The notes under the pieces: model-generated
What the model was told of the DNA's origin: nothing
Database searches by the model: none
What the model saw: the letters and a program-made list of their open reading frames with translations, nothing else
Made by a program: the position numbers and the translations under genes
Assembly (NCBI GenBank): GCA_946811185.2
Contig: OX328112.1
Coordinates: 16,163,215-16,227,214 of the forward strand
Length of the DNA: 64,000 nt
Source: Hippopus hippopus
Lineage: Eukaryota > Mollusca > Bivalvia > Cardiida > Cardiidae
Direction: 5' to 3'
Shown: positions 51,867 through 61,245 of the stretch, one piece after another
How the letters are laid out: every line of letters starts with the position of its first letter
Position numbering within the stretch: the stretch's first letter is position 1

Positions 51867-52094
51867 CACAAGAAGGAAGAGATATAATGATGAATGAACA
51901 GGCCATAAAAAATCACTCATGCGTCACATGTCACGAAAAACACAAAATTTTATGATCAGCCTTACACCAGTCACATTATTGCATGATTCACCAACAGTTA
52001 GCATAAAAAACAACAATTCTTGTGGTCAGTTTGATTGACAGCTCAAAAAACCCTATATACAAAATCTTTCCCAGCTTGCATTTTCTTCATGTAA

Positions 52095-52507
52095 CTCTTA
52101 ACCAAAACAACAAAATTGTGGACTTGTCCAAATTGACAGCATTTCCAGACGAGAAATCAAAGGTGGCTTAAATGATGAAAGCTGCTCTTGCTAGGGTAGA
52201 AAACATTGTGGGAAAAGGAGAAAATGCTGGTAACCAGCATTTTCTCCTTTTCCCACAATTTTTTCCAAAGTCTTCTATCTCAGGGTCATTAAAACTCTGG
52301 ATTTTGAGGTTAAGGGTTCACTCTTTACTTCACAAACTGTAACATTCCTGAGAGTTTACAGCCATGATTGAGAGGGCTTTTGAAACATTGTAGGAAAAGG
52401 AGAAAATGCTGGTCACAAAGTTTCCTGCTCTTTCAAAAACAAAAATGTTCATACCACACAGCAAAAATGTAGACTTGTCCAATCGAAAACATTTGTAAAA
52501 AGACAAT
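52095..52507. mobile_element. TM1 copy (+) and a TM1 chimera
   Basis: 52095-52319: end A, perfect palindrome with central A, end B; its junction reads TTCA. 52321-52507: a B-type start, one half-core (gctggtcacaaagtttcctg), then an end-A piece in plus orientation. Confidence 0.7.
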
Positions 52508-52736
52508 TTAACTCTTTACCACACAATCCCCACTTTTAACGACCCTGAGAAAGAAAGCTTTTGAAACCATTGTTGGAAAAGGAGAAAATGCTGGTAACCA
52601 GCTTTTTCTCTTTTTCCCACAATGTTTTCTACCCTTCCCAAATTGAATTTCAATTTTTGATTCACACTTGTTTTGTCGTCTGTAAATGCTTTCAATTTGC
52701 ACTAGTCCAAAATTTTGTCGTTTGGGAAAGTGTTAA
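52508..52736 (-). mobile_element. TM1 MITE, both TTAA kept
   Basis: TTAA 52508-52511 and 52733-52736. End B is near consensus; the core centre is ggtaaccag. Confidence 0.85.
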
Positions 52737-52937
52737 CCATGGTCCAAGCATAGAATTTTGTTTTTGATAGGGTAGAAAACTTTGCAGGAGTCTGGGAAAA
52801 CTTTTGCTACTTACCAGCATTTTTTCCTTTTCCCACGTTTTCGAAAGGCTTCTATGTCAGGGTTGTTAAAACTCAGGATTGTGTGGTAAAGGGTTAATTT
52901 TGACAGGTCTAAATTTTGCTCTATGATAATGAGTTAA
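52737..52937. repeat. Truncated TM1 (+) and an end-A scrap (-)
   Basis: 52737-52897 starts inside the A flank and runs to TTAA 52894-52897. 52898-52937 is an isolated reversed end A ending at TTAA 52934-52937. Confidence 0.6.
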
Positions 52938-53155
52938 CCCTTAATCAGACGACAAAACTCTTCGTATTGAATGCATTCGCAGATGACGGAAGCACTGTGG
53001 ACTGAATTTTGGAACATGTCTATGAAAGGACATAAAACAGTGCGAGGAAGAAAAAAGTAATGCTGGTAACCAGCATTTTCTTCTATTTCCACAATGTTTT
53101 TTAAAGCCCTCTTCCTGCTCATTTTTGAACACTGGATTGTCAGGTAAAGGGTTAA
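52934..53155 (+). mobile_element. TM1 MITE, both TTAA kept
   Basis: TTAA 52934-52937 (shared with the scrap on its left) and 53152-53155. The core centre is ggtaacc. Confidence 0.8.
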
Positions 53156-53234
53156 CAATTTAGTAAACAATTATGTATTTTAATACCTCAACCCATTACT
53201 AGACGACAAAATATGAGACTTGTACAAAAGCTTT

Positions 53235-53463
53235 TTAACTCTTTACCACACAATCCCGACTTTTAACGACCCTGAGAAAGAAGCCTATAGAAAACATTGT
53301 AGGAAAAGGAGAAAATGCTGGTAACCTGCATTTTCTCCTTTTCCCACAATATTTTCTACCCTATCAAGGTCAGAAGTCATCATATTAACAAGATTTAATT
53401 TGTTGTCTACAGACACTTTGAATTTGGTCCAGTCCAAAAATTTGTCGTTTGATAAAGAATTAA
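53235..53463 (-). mobile_element. TM1 MITE, both TTAA kept
   Basis: TTAA 53235-53238 and 53460-53463. Near-consensus end B, palindrome with aacctgc centre, end A. Confidence 0.85.
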
Positions 53464-53780
53464 AACAACAAATTCAATGTGGAAATGATCAATTTTTTTC
53501 TTTGAAAGAGTTTAAAAAATTTGGGGAAAAAGAGAAAATGCTGGTTTCCAACATTTTCTCTTTTTCTCAAATTGTTTTCAAAAGCTTTCTTTCTCAGGGC
53601 AGGGGTGCGGAATTCCTATGCCAGACTTGTCCGACTTGGGACTTTTTGCCGGCGGACAAGTAGATTTTTCCAGAGTGCTTGTCTGCGGACAAGTGAATTT
53701 CGGAGCCATACCTAATAAGAAAATGTCATTTTTATATCAATATCAATGTTAAAGCTCGCGATTGTGTGGTGAAGGGTTAA
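53464..53780 (+). mobile_element. TM1 MITE missing its A terminus, split by a hAT-like fragment
   Basis: The A flank and core (ggtttccaac) run to 'tttctcaggg', then foreign DNA at 53604-53747, then 'gttaaagctcgcgattgtgt' to TTAA. Confidence 0.65.
53604..53747 (+). mobile_element. Fragment of the CAGGGGTG hAT-like family
   Basis: Starts caggggtgcggaattccta. 'cagacttgtccgacttggga' and 'gcggacaagt' follow, as in the reversed right end of 61246-62090. It lacks a right terminus. Confidence 0.6.
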
Positions 53781-53783
53781 GGA

Positions 53784-54093
53784 TTGGATTGAATTGTATG
53801 GTGTTTAACATCGTTTTCAACATTATTTCAGTTATATCGAGGTAGCCAGTGCACCTATCCATGCTTTTCCTGGAGTCTCTTTTACCAGTACTCCGCACAA
53901 TTTTCTTTCCAAGCCACTGGCTGCTTTCCCACGTAACTATAATCTAAACAATGGTCAGCAGTGGGAGAGGAATGAATCCTGTCGCACTGACTAACATCAA
54001 TCCTAGGAAAGAAATTGGCCAAGCCAGGGATCGAACCCACGACCCCCGTTCTCAAGTCCTGCACTCTACAGACTGAGCTACCGGGGCTTGGCA
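53784..54093 (-). mobile_element. tRNA-derived SINE, best copy
   Basis: Minus-strand head: ggtagctcagtctgtagagt (A box), cgtgggttcgatccctggc (B box). The body has 'agccagtggcttggaaagaa' and the tail 'taactgaaataatgttgaaa' then 'gttaaacaccatacaattca'. A perfect 12-bp target duplication aagggttaagga lies at 53772-53783 and 54094-54105. It inserted at the right end of the TM1 copy that ends at 53780. Confidence 0.9.
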
Positions 54094-54140
54094 AAGGGTT
54101 AAGGAACATTGGCTCTTGCAAACCAACATTTTGCCAGAGT

Positions 54141-54410
54141 ATATGGCCTGCAACACGCGAAAAGGGGCATTCGGACATTTGCATAAAGTGTCGTCTCGGA
54201 TCAGCCTGCGCAGTCCGCGCAGGCTGATCAGAGACGACACTTTCCATTCTTATGTAATTTTCTGTTTTGCGCAAGTCTACTGTAGCACAAAATCTGATGT
54301 AGTCGTAAAGTGCCGTCTCGGATTAGCCTACATGGACTGCGCAGCCTGGTCTGGGACGACACTTTACGCAAATGCCCAAATGCCCCTTTTCGCGTGTTGC
54401 AAGCCATATG
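54141..54410. mobile_element. Foldback element with ~105-bp arms and inner hairpins
   Basis: Left terminus tatggcctgcaacacgcgaa and right terminus cgcgtgttgcaagccata are inverted copies; the similarity extends about 105 bp. Each arm also carries its own hairpin (agcctgcgcagtccgcgcaggct on the left, in decayed form on the right) framed by gtcgtctcgga / gacgacactt. GC content is well above the surroundings. It separates the two halves of another TM1. Confidence 0.8.
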
Positions 54411-54720
54411 TATTTTCTACCCTTTCACAGTTAAAATCCAATAATCTGAGTCATTTGAAATTTGTCATCTGCAATTGCTTTCAACATGGAAAAGTTTAAA
54501 ATTTTGTCGCTGATTAGATGATTAGAGTTATCATTTTTACGACAAAATCCTAAGTTTTAAACACCCTGAGGAAATGGCCTTCTAAAAACATTGCAGGGAA
54601 AGGAGTAAATGCTAGTTTCCCAAAAGATTTCTACTCTTTCAAAGACAACTTTCTCCATTTGAGTTACATTGCATCTGTTATCCGCAAATGCTACCGACAA
54701 GTCCGAAGTTTTATTGTTTA
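54411..54720 (-). repeat. TM1 right half and a second worn TM1
   Basis: 54415-54535 completes the TM1 copy broken by the SINE and foldback insertions. 54540-54720 is another minus copy with core centre 'gctagtttccc'. Confidence 0.55.
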
Positions 54721-54748
54721 AAAAATATTTATACCGCACCTTCAATGC

Positions 54749-54977
54749 TTAACACTTTCCCAAACCCCAAATTTCAGGATCTTCAACATTTTAAAAATCT
54801 GTTGACGACAAATTCAAATTCAGCACAAATGAGCGTAAGTTCTATGATAGGGTAGAAAACATTCTGGGAAAAGGAGAAAATGCTGGTTACCAGCATTTTC
54901 TCCTTTTCCCAAGATGTTTTCAAAAGCCTTCCAGTTTAAGGGTCGTTAAAACTTGCGGTTGGGTGGTTAAGGGTTAA
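54749..54977 (+). mobile_element. TM1 MITE, both TTAA kept
   Basis: TTAA 54749-54752 and 54974-54977. Near-perfect palindrome with central T. Confidence 0.85.
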
Positions 54978-55285
54978 ACTCAATGCCAAGGGTACTTTGT
55001 TTTGACATCTCAGAGAAAGAGGCATTTCCTTCTTTTCCAAAATGTTTTCTACCCTTTCAAAGGCAGATCTCAACACTGCACCTTTAATGTGTTGTCTGCA
55101 AAGTCTAGCAGAGATTTAACAACAAAATTTAGACTTGTCTGAATTGCGCCACTAAATGTGGCTCAAATGATAGGATCTGTCTTTGAAAGGCTAGAATACA
55201 TTGGATACATTTTTACTTTTCCCACAATGTTTCCAAAAGCATTTTTTTTCCAGGTACATTCAATTGCTGAATTGTTTGGTAATAC
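54978..55285. repeat. Two TM1 derivatives with deleted cores
   Basis: 54978-55127 is minus (tgacatctcagagaaagagg .. gtgttgtctgcaaagtctag). 55128-55285 is plus (acaaaatttagacttgtctg .. ttgctgaattgtttggtaat). Confidence 0.5.
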
Positions 55286-55302
55286 ATGTATAAGTTATCT
55301 AG

Positions 55303-55430
55303 TCAGATGGAAGGGCACTTGGAACCTACCAGTAAATGTTCATGGCTGTGGCAAATCATGTGTTGCCCTGAGCAGAAGCCACAATTTGCCACAGCCGTGA
55401 AGAAGTTTCCAAACGCACTGCCACCTGATT
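55303..55430. repeat. Imperfect palindrome unrelated to TM1/TM2
   Basis: 'catggctgtggcaaatcatg' and 'atttgccacagccgtgaa' pair around 'ttgccctgagcagaagccac'. Outer words 'agtcagatggaag' and 'gccacctgattag' extend the fold. Confidence 0.55.
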
Positions 55431-56097
55431 AGTCACAAATTTATTATAAAGCAATGTGTTACCATTCCAACATGTATTCAAGTAAAATCTCCCAGTTTTA
55501 TGGTTTCACAAATCAAGTACCAATTTCCTTTCTGTGTGCCCCTGAAAACCAATGTCACAGAAAACTGACATCACTAAAAACAGTGTAAAACATGCAGTTT
55601 AGTGTATGAAGTCTACTATTATTAGACATTTAACAAATCTGCATTAAATATATGGATTTTCAAGGTAAGTAACTATGACTTGTTGGCAAAAGTAAACGAT
55701 CAGTGATTGCTTCAAACCATACGGGTCCGTAGTTTGATTCCTGGCACCCATAGACTATCCTATATATTATAAACAAGGGATTTAACTGTATGCAGCCCGT
55801 TACTTGCCCCCAGTTACAAAAAAACAACGTATCTTTTCTACCCCATCAGTTATTCTCCTATTTTTTTCTACAGCTGAGAGGTAAAAAACATTTTTCTACC
55901 AGAAAAACACAACTGTTTGTCAGTGGCTAATGCAGTTTGGCTGATACATTCGCTTGAACTTGTAAACTCGCTCAAAAATCTGCGCCACTGACACGGGTTC
56001 ATACATCCGTTTTCAAGATATAACATGCACTTTAGATCCAATGAAATGCAGCATTAGCGGCATCCACCCTTTAAACATGTTTAAAAATACTACTGAC

Positions 56098-56205
56098 CTA
56101 TAGTCTTTATCTTCAATAACGACGAAACGCCTCAGAATTCATTGAATTTGTGATCCACGTTCTTATTTCGAACAGCTGCAGCCATCTTCTGTCATGTGAC
56201 ATTGT
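56098..56205 (-). other. Candidate non-coding first exon of the zinc-finger gene
   Basis: The minus strand reads agaagatggctgcagctgtt .. aaagactatag, then the donor GTCAGTAG at 56097. The AGAAGATGGC word (56190-56181) matches the YY1-type element often placed just after animal start sites. The exon has two short frames that both stop before the donor, in keeping with a 5' UTR. The upstream limit is a guess. An intron of about 10.3 kb would join it to 45825. No transcript evidence is available. Confidence 0.3.
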
Positions 56206-56291
56206 TTGGAACGAGAAATTTCATCGGTTGATATGTACTAACAGTCGTGCATTCAACCAATGAAATTTCGTACAGATGCTCACACCTTTTT

Positions 56292-56301
56292 GTCACGTGA
56301 C
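56292..56301. promoter_or_regulatory. Palindromic E-box GTCACGTGAC
   Basis: A ten-base perfect palindrome containing CACGTG, about 90 bp upstream of the candidate exon on the minus strand. A related gtcatgtgac lies at about 56190-56200. CACGTG is bound by bHLH-Zip factors such as USF/MITF. Its role here is inferred only. Confidence 0.35.
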
Positions 56302-56647
56302 AGTACGGTGACACTGTTTGGAACGAGAAATTTCATTGGTTAATATGCGCGAACGTCAGTATGGAATGTATGAACCCGTGTCAATGGCGAAGATTTTTGA
56401 GCGAGTTTACAAGTTCGAGCGAATGTATCAGCCAGACTGCATTAGCCACTGACAAACAGTTCTGTTTTTCTGGTAGAAAAATGTTTTGGCTCTCAGCTGT
56501 AGAAAAAATTAGGAGAATAACTGATTGGGTAGAAAAGATACGTTGTTTTTTTGTAACCGGGGGCGAGTAATGGGCTGCATGCAGTTAAATCCCTTGTTTT
56601 ACTCTATGGGTAATAGGAGTCAAACTACGGACCCCTATGCTTCAAAC

Positions 56648-57240
56648 GACTATTATTTTATTCTTTTATCATTACAATGTATGACCTTTGACACTTCACA
56701 ATTGCTTACATGACGAAGGGACTGGTCTATTTTAACTCCATTTATTTGTTTTAGAATGACAACAAAGGATAATATATTAAAATTTTAACCATATTGATTC
56801 ATTTTCAAAAATAATCCATTCTTATGGAAACTAGTAATAAAATGGTGTAATTGTCTTGTGGATGACTCGTATCAATCGACTCCACCCTCTTGGATTTCTT
56901 TGCGTTGAAGTGTCGTCTAGTCTTCAACAGGGAAACTGCTTTTCCCTGGCGCCTATCAGTGTACAGCAATATAAATTCCGAGCATATTATTCAATAACAT
57001 TGCGAGAATTTTTTTCATTGTATATTATTAGCCACTTTAGTATAGACTCAAGTCCCCTGCAGCTGTTTTGAAGTTGTTTTAGGCAATTGCCCCTGATGGT
57101 TTTCATTGACCACTCAATTCCAATGCCAGAATTCCAAGACCACTGACCTGTTTGACTGAATCAATCAGACCAGATATTCTGCTGTCTTGTTTGGGGTTTG
57201 ACGACTTTGTCAGCACTGCAATTCATGGTTATAAATCTTG
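56648..57240. other. No recognised feature
   Basis: AT-rich sequence beyond the foldback transposon. No repeat family of this window and no coding signal. Confidence 0.3.
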
Positions 57241-57407
57241 TGAACAACAAAATTCTAGACTTTTCCAAACTTAAAGCATTTCTCCTTTTTCAACAATGTT
57301 TTCTATTCTTTCAAAGACAAATTTTACCATTTGTGTCACATTTAATTTGTTGTCTACAAATACTTTGAATTAAGAAAAGTCTAAAATCCTGTTGTCGGGT
57401 AAAGAGT
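57241..57407. repeat. TM1 deletion derivative with two A ends
   Basis: A plus end A (caacaaaattctagactttt) is joined to a right half-core and a reversed end A (gtctaaaatcctgttgtcgg). Confidence 0.6.
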
Positions 57408-57599
57408 TACTTGGGAACGCATGAAATATTCAGGAAACAGTGAAATTGTGAAAATCAACAATTTTACTATTTGCCAAAACATTTTCATGCCTGTCTTGAT
57501 ATAATTGTCAGTAATTTATAAAGATAATATGATTTTCGTTTTTCTCTTTGGTTCTGAGGTATCCAGAATTTTCAACATGCAAATCAAAATATGTATGAA

Positions 57600-57660
57600 A
57601 TCAATAGAGCAAGTCAGGGTCATGATGGCCCTGTATCCCTCCAGTGCCAAACACACCAAG
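57600..57660 (+). repeat. Helentron-like terminal scrap
   Basis: 'agggtcatgatggccctgta' followed by 'tccctccagtgcc' matches the reversed 3' terminus of the type-2 element at 13056-14192. Confidence 0.45.
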
Positions 57661-57728
57661 TAAGCTTCAACTCCACAGCAGAGTAAAAGTCTTTCATCTG
57701 TCCACTTTGCAAGCATTGGCAGACAACA

Positions 57729-58050
57729 AATTTACCCTTTACCTCAGAATCCTGAGTTTTAACAACTCTTAGAAAGCAGTCTTTTGAAAACATGGGGAAA
57801 GGAGAAAATGCTCGTAGCCATTTGAATGGTTCTCACAGAAGAAGTTATCTTACCTCTTTACCGGAGGACAAAATTTAGACTGTTCCAAATTAAAAGCATT
57901 TGCACACAACAATTCAAATCTGGCACAGAGGATGGGGCTTTTATCAGGAAGAGTAGAAAAAATTGTTCGAATAGGAGAAAATTAATGCTGGTTTAGCGTG
58001 TTGTCTGCACAATTTGAACCATGTCTGACATTTCACTTGAGAAGAGTTAA
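57729..58050. repeat. Two TM1 derivatives
   Basis: 57729-57825 is a B-end half copy. 57849-58050 is a plus copy (end A 'ggaggacaaaatttagactg') with broken core, ending at TTAA 58047-58050. Confidence 0.55.
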
Positions 58051-58077
58051 CCTTTTACCACATAATGTCAAGTACTA

Positions 58078-58490
58078 ACCCTTTAAGGCACAATGCCAAC
58101 TTTTAACAACCCTGGAAAAGAAGCCTTTTGAAAACATTGTGGACAAAGGAGACAATACTGGTAACCAGCATCTTCTCCTTTTCCCACAATGTTTTCTACC
58201 CTATCAAGGAAAAGTTGCACCATTTGAGCCACACCGAAATTTTTGTCTGCATGTGCTTTCAGTTTGGACAAGGCTAAAATTTTGTTGTCTGGTTAATGAC
58301 CCTGAGGAAAAGAGCTTTTGAAAACACTGTGGGAAAAGGAGAAAATGCTGGTAAACAGCATTTTCTCCTTTTCCCATAATGCTTTCTACACTTTCAGAGA
58401 CAAACACCATATTGAGTCATATTTAATTTCTTGTCTGCAAATGCTCTCAATTCATACAAGTCCTAGATTTTGTCATCTGGTAAAGAGTTC
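58078..58490 (-). mobile_element. Two TM1 copies in tandem, minus
   Basis: 58078-58296: end B, core (ggtaaccagcatcttctcc), end A ending 'ctggttaatg'. 58297-58490 starts inside end B (gaccctgaggaaaagagctt), with a near-perfect core (ggtaaacagc), and ends at 'ggtaaagagttc'. Confidence 0.8.
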
Positions 58491-58501
58491 ACAGAAGATA
58501 G

Positions 58502-58807
58502 TCAATTGATTGTATGGTGTTTAATGCCATTTTCAACATTATTTCAGTTATATCGCAGTGGCAATTGCACCTATCCATGCTTTCCCTGAATTTCTCTAAC
58601 CAGCACTCCGCACAATTTTCTTTCCAAGCCACTGGCTGCGTTCCCACATAACTATCGTCAAAACAAGGGTCATTGGTGAGAGAAGAATGAATACTGTCGC
58701 AATGACTATCACCAATCCTCAGAAAGAAATTGGCAGAGCAAGTGATCGAACCAGCAACCTCCTGTTCCCAAGTCCTGCACGCTATCTACTGAGCTACCGG
58801 GGCTCGG
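58502..58807 (-). mobile_element. tRNA-derived SINE with 14-bp target duplication
   Basis: Same family as 53784-54093. Minus-strand head 'ggtagctcagtagatagcgt' and B box 'ggttcgatcactt'. Flanks ttcacagaagatag (58488-58501) and ttcagagaagacag (58808-58821) are a 14-bp duplication with two differences, overlapping the end of a TM1 copy. Confidence 0.85.
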
Positions 58808-58869
58808 TTCAGAGAAGACAGATGCAAACAATAGGCACAAGGCCATGAAATTTAATCTTTGGGTCACAG

Positions 58870-59110
58870 GAATGATTCCCAGCACAGCCAAAATTCTTTC
58901 CAAGCAATAATCATAGCCATTGCAACATGATTCCTTCCTTTCTCACCACTTAACATGGTACCAATGATGTTTATGTGGGAAAGGAGTCAGCTGCTTGGAA
59001 AGAAAATTGCGCAAAGCTCTGTCACAGACACTCTAGGAAAGCACAGATAGGTACCAGTATACTGGCAGGAGCAATATAAATGAAAGACTATTGAAAACTA
59101 CAATAATCAA
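58870..59110 (+). repeat. Old SINE fragment, plus strand
   Basis: 'gattccttcctttctcacca', 'gctgcttggaaagaaaattg', 'ctaggaaagcacagataggt' and 'aatgaaagactattgaaaac' follow the order of the SINE body. The tRNA-like head is gone. Confidence 0.6.
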
Positions 59111-59543
59111 AGCCAAACATGTGCTCACTAAACAACCCACTATGGCCAGTGGAGCCAAAGAATCGACCCTATAAAACGAAAAATTTCAATGGCAGGTTTG
59201 TCATTCATATTTTGAAGAATTTATGTAAATGAACCATAATGAGCTGGCTAATTAACATATTATCTGATTGTTTATTCAAAGATGCTACTTGATTGAAAGA
59301 TAAAAGATGTCAGAATGACACAAGAATATTGTTCCAGATGTCCTAGTTTTTAATAGTACCAATAAAAGCATCAGGGTTGTTTTAAATTTAAGTACACAGT
59401 TGTTAAATGTTTAACCTGTACTTTTTTAACCTATCCCTCTCTGAATCCAAAAATTTTATTTATGTAAATCAAATCAAATAACAGGTTGAACCACTAAGGT
59501 GCATCAAAAAACGTTTAAAAAAATCACTTAAAGGAAAGACATG
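59111..59543. other. No recognised feature
   Basis: AT-rich. 'taacaggttgaaccactaagg' near 59480 resembles 'taacaggtgaaccctttagg' at 59817, so a short duplication flanks the next TM1 copy. Confidence 0.35.
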
Positions 59544-59764
59544 TTAACCCTTCGCCAACAATCCCCAGTTTTAACGACCAAAGGAAAATAGGCTTTTTGA
59601 AAACATTTTGGAAAAAGGAGTAAATCCTGGTAACCAGTATTTTCTCCTTTTCCCACTGTTTTCTAAACATCCAATGACAAATTTAATCATGTAAGCTTCG
59701 GTTAAGTCGTCTGCAAATGCTTTCAATTCGGACAAGTCTAAAATTTTGTCATTTGGTAAAGGAA
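59544..59764 (-). mobile_element. TM1 MITE
   Basis: TTAA 59544-59547, end B, core (ggtaaccagt), end A. The flanks share 'caaa.aaataacaggt.gaacc.' on both sides, suggesting that it lies within a duplicated segment. Confidence 0.75.
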
Positions 59765-59974
59765 TAGACCTATACTTCTATGAATACCAAAAAATTATTT
59801 ATGCAAAACAAAACAAATAACAGGTGAACCCTTTAGGTGCATTTAAAAAAAGATAAAGAAAAAAATCACTACAGGAAAAACAGATTTAGCATGTCAACCA
59901 AAGAAAGTAGCTCATTTTGTAATACAAGAAATGTGTTCTTTCTGGTTGACTATAACAAGATGTCTTGGCCATTA

Positions 59975-60263
59975 AACATTTTACCATACAACAAAATTTT
60001 TGACTTTTTTAAACTTGAAAAGCATTTTCAGATGACAATTTGAATATTGTCCAAAAGATAAGATTTTTCTTGAATAGGGTAGATAACATTGTGGGAAATG
60101 GAGAAAGTGCTGGGTATTGGCATTTTGTCCTTTTTCCACAATGTTTAATTTTTACCTTGTGAAAGACATATCCAATCTTTTCAGCCTCCTTGAACTTGTT
60201 GCCTACAAAAATTCAATGCTTTTAATATGGACTGTTTTAAAACTTTGACTTCTAGTACCGAGT
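59975..60263. mobile_element. TM1 variant with two A ends
   Basis: Left end A (ttttaccatacaacaaaatt), core, then a reversed end A (ggactgttttaaaactttga). The whole ~290 bp is a worn inverted repeat rather than an A-B element. Confidence 0.65.
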
Positions 60264-60490
60264 TCACTCTTTACCAAACGACAAAATTTTAGACCAGTCC
60301 AATTTGAAAGCATTTGCAGATGACAAAATAAATGTGATTCAAGAATTGAAACTTGTTTTGGGAATAGTAGAAAACATTGTGGGAAAAGAAGAAAATGCTG
60401 GTTACCAGCATTTTCTTCTTTTTCCACAATGTTTTCAAATGCTTTCTTCTTCAGGGTCGTTAAAACTCGGGATTGTGTGGTAAAGGGTTA
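60264..60490 (+). mobile_element. TM1 MITE
   Basis: Joined to the previous copy at TTCA (mutated TTAA). End A near consensus, long palindrome with central T, end B 'gggattgtgtggtaaaggg', TTAA. Confidence 0.85.
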
Positions 60491-60548
60491 ATGGGGTAAT
60501 GAAAATATACTTGAAATTTCATTTTTCAACACCAAACATTACCACTCT

Positions 60549-60783
60549 TTAACTCTTTACCAAATGACAAAATTATAGACTGGTCCAAATTGAAAGCATT
60601 AAATTTTGCAGACGACAAAATAAATGTGACTGAAAAATTACAATTTGGCATGGGAAGGGTAGAAAACATTGTGGGAAAAGGAGAAAATGCTGGTTACCAG
60701 CATTTTCTCCTTTTCCCACAATGTTTTCAAAAGGCTTCTTTCACAGGGTCGTTAAAAGTCGGAATTGTGTGATAAAGGGTTAA
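60549..60783 (+). mobile_element. TM1 MITE, reference-quality copy
   Basis: TTAA 60549-60552 and 60780-60783. Perfect palindrome with central T. A small 'attaaattt' insertion lies in the A flank. Confidence 0.9.
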
Positions 60784-61245
60784 ACAAGAGCTGTCGTAGA
60801 CAGATTATGCTCCCCGAACAGGTCTCTTTTTAGGAAAGTGAAGGCTGTCGGTAAATGGTTGGTCACGGGAGAGGAGGGTGGGGGTGAAACAGGCTACTTG
60901 TGTTTGGTCCTGTCTGCCAAACTGCATTCGCCAATGTTCAAATAATTAAATAAAGAAGGAGCATAACTCTTGGAACAGTGGAGTAAAACTTCCTGTCAAT
61001 GTGAACGATCTGTAAATCAAACATTACTATTATAGTAATGGCAAAATTGTCTTAAAAAAAAAAAAATCAGATTAAACATTTATAAACTTCGTGTTTGAGT
61101 TTGTCATTAAGCCCTCTTTTTCTATGACACAGCTTAGTATAAATAGGAAACAATGAAACTAGAACTGTCACAAAAGTGCCGCATACCCCCACAAAGCACC
61201 TTGTCACAGAACAGGTGTCATTTTATAAGTAACTGTTATGCTCCA

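Larger units (their letters stand above)
55718..56639. mobile_element. Foldback DNA transposon, ~280-bp TIRs, 8-bp target duplication
   Basis: Perfect 8-bp duplication CTTCAAAC at 55710-55717 and 56640-56647. Termini CATACGGGTCCGTAGTTTG and CAAACTACGGACCCCTATG. The left arm runs 55718-56008 and the right arm 56363-56639, over 90% similar by eye (shared words include tttctacagctgagag and tttgtcagtggctaatgcag). An 8-bp duplication with CA..TG ends suggests hAT, but no transposase is present. The 354-bp loop carries promoter-like words and the best candidate first exon of the zinc-finger gene. Confidence 0.85.

Noticed and set aside
54010..54093. Possible tRNA gene at the SINE head (ggtagctcagtctgtagagt)
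   Set aside because: It continues into a SINE body and tail with a 12-bp duplication, so it is a retroposon head.
15823..60772. Many 60-130 codon open frames containing GKGENAGYQHFLLFPQCF or EKEKMLVTSIFSFSHNVF
   Set aside because: These are the TM1 palindrome read in different frames and strands. They begin and end inside MITE copies, differ by indels, and have no independent coding signal.
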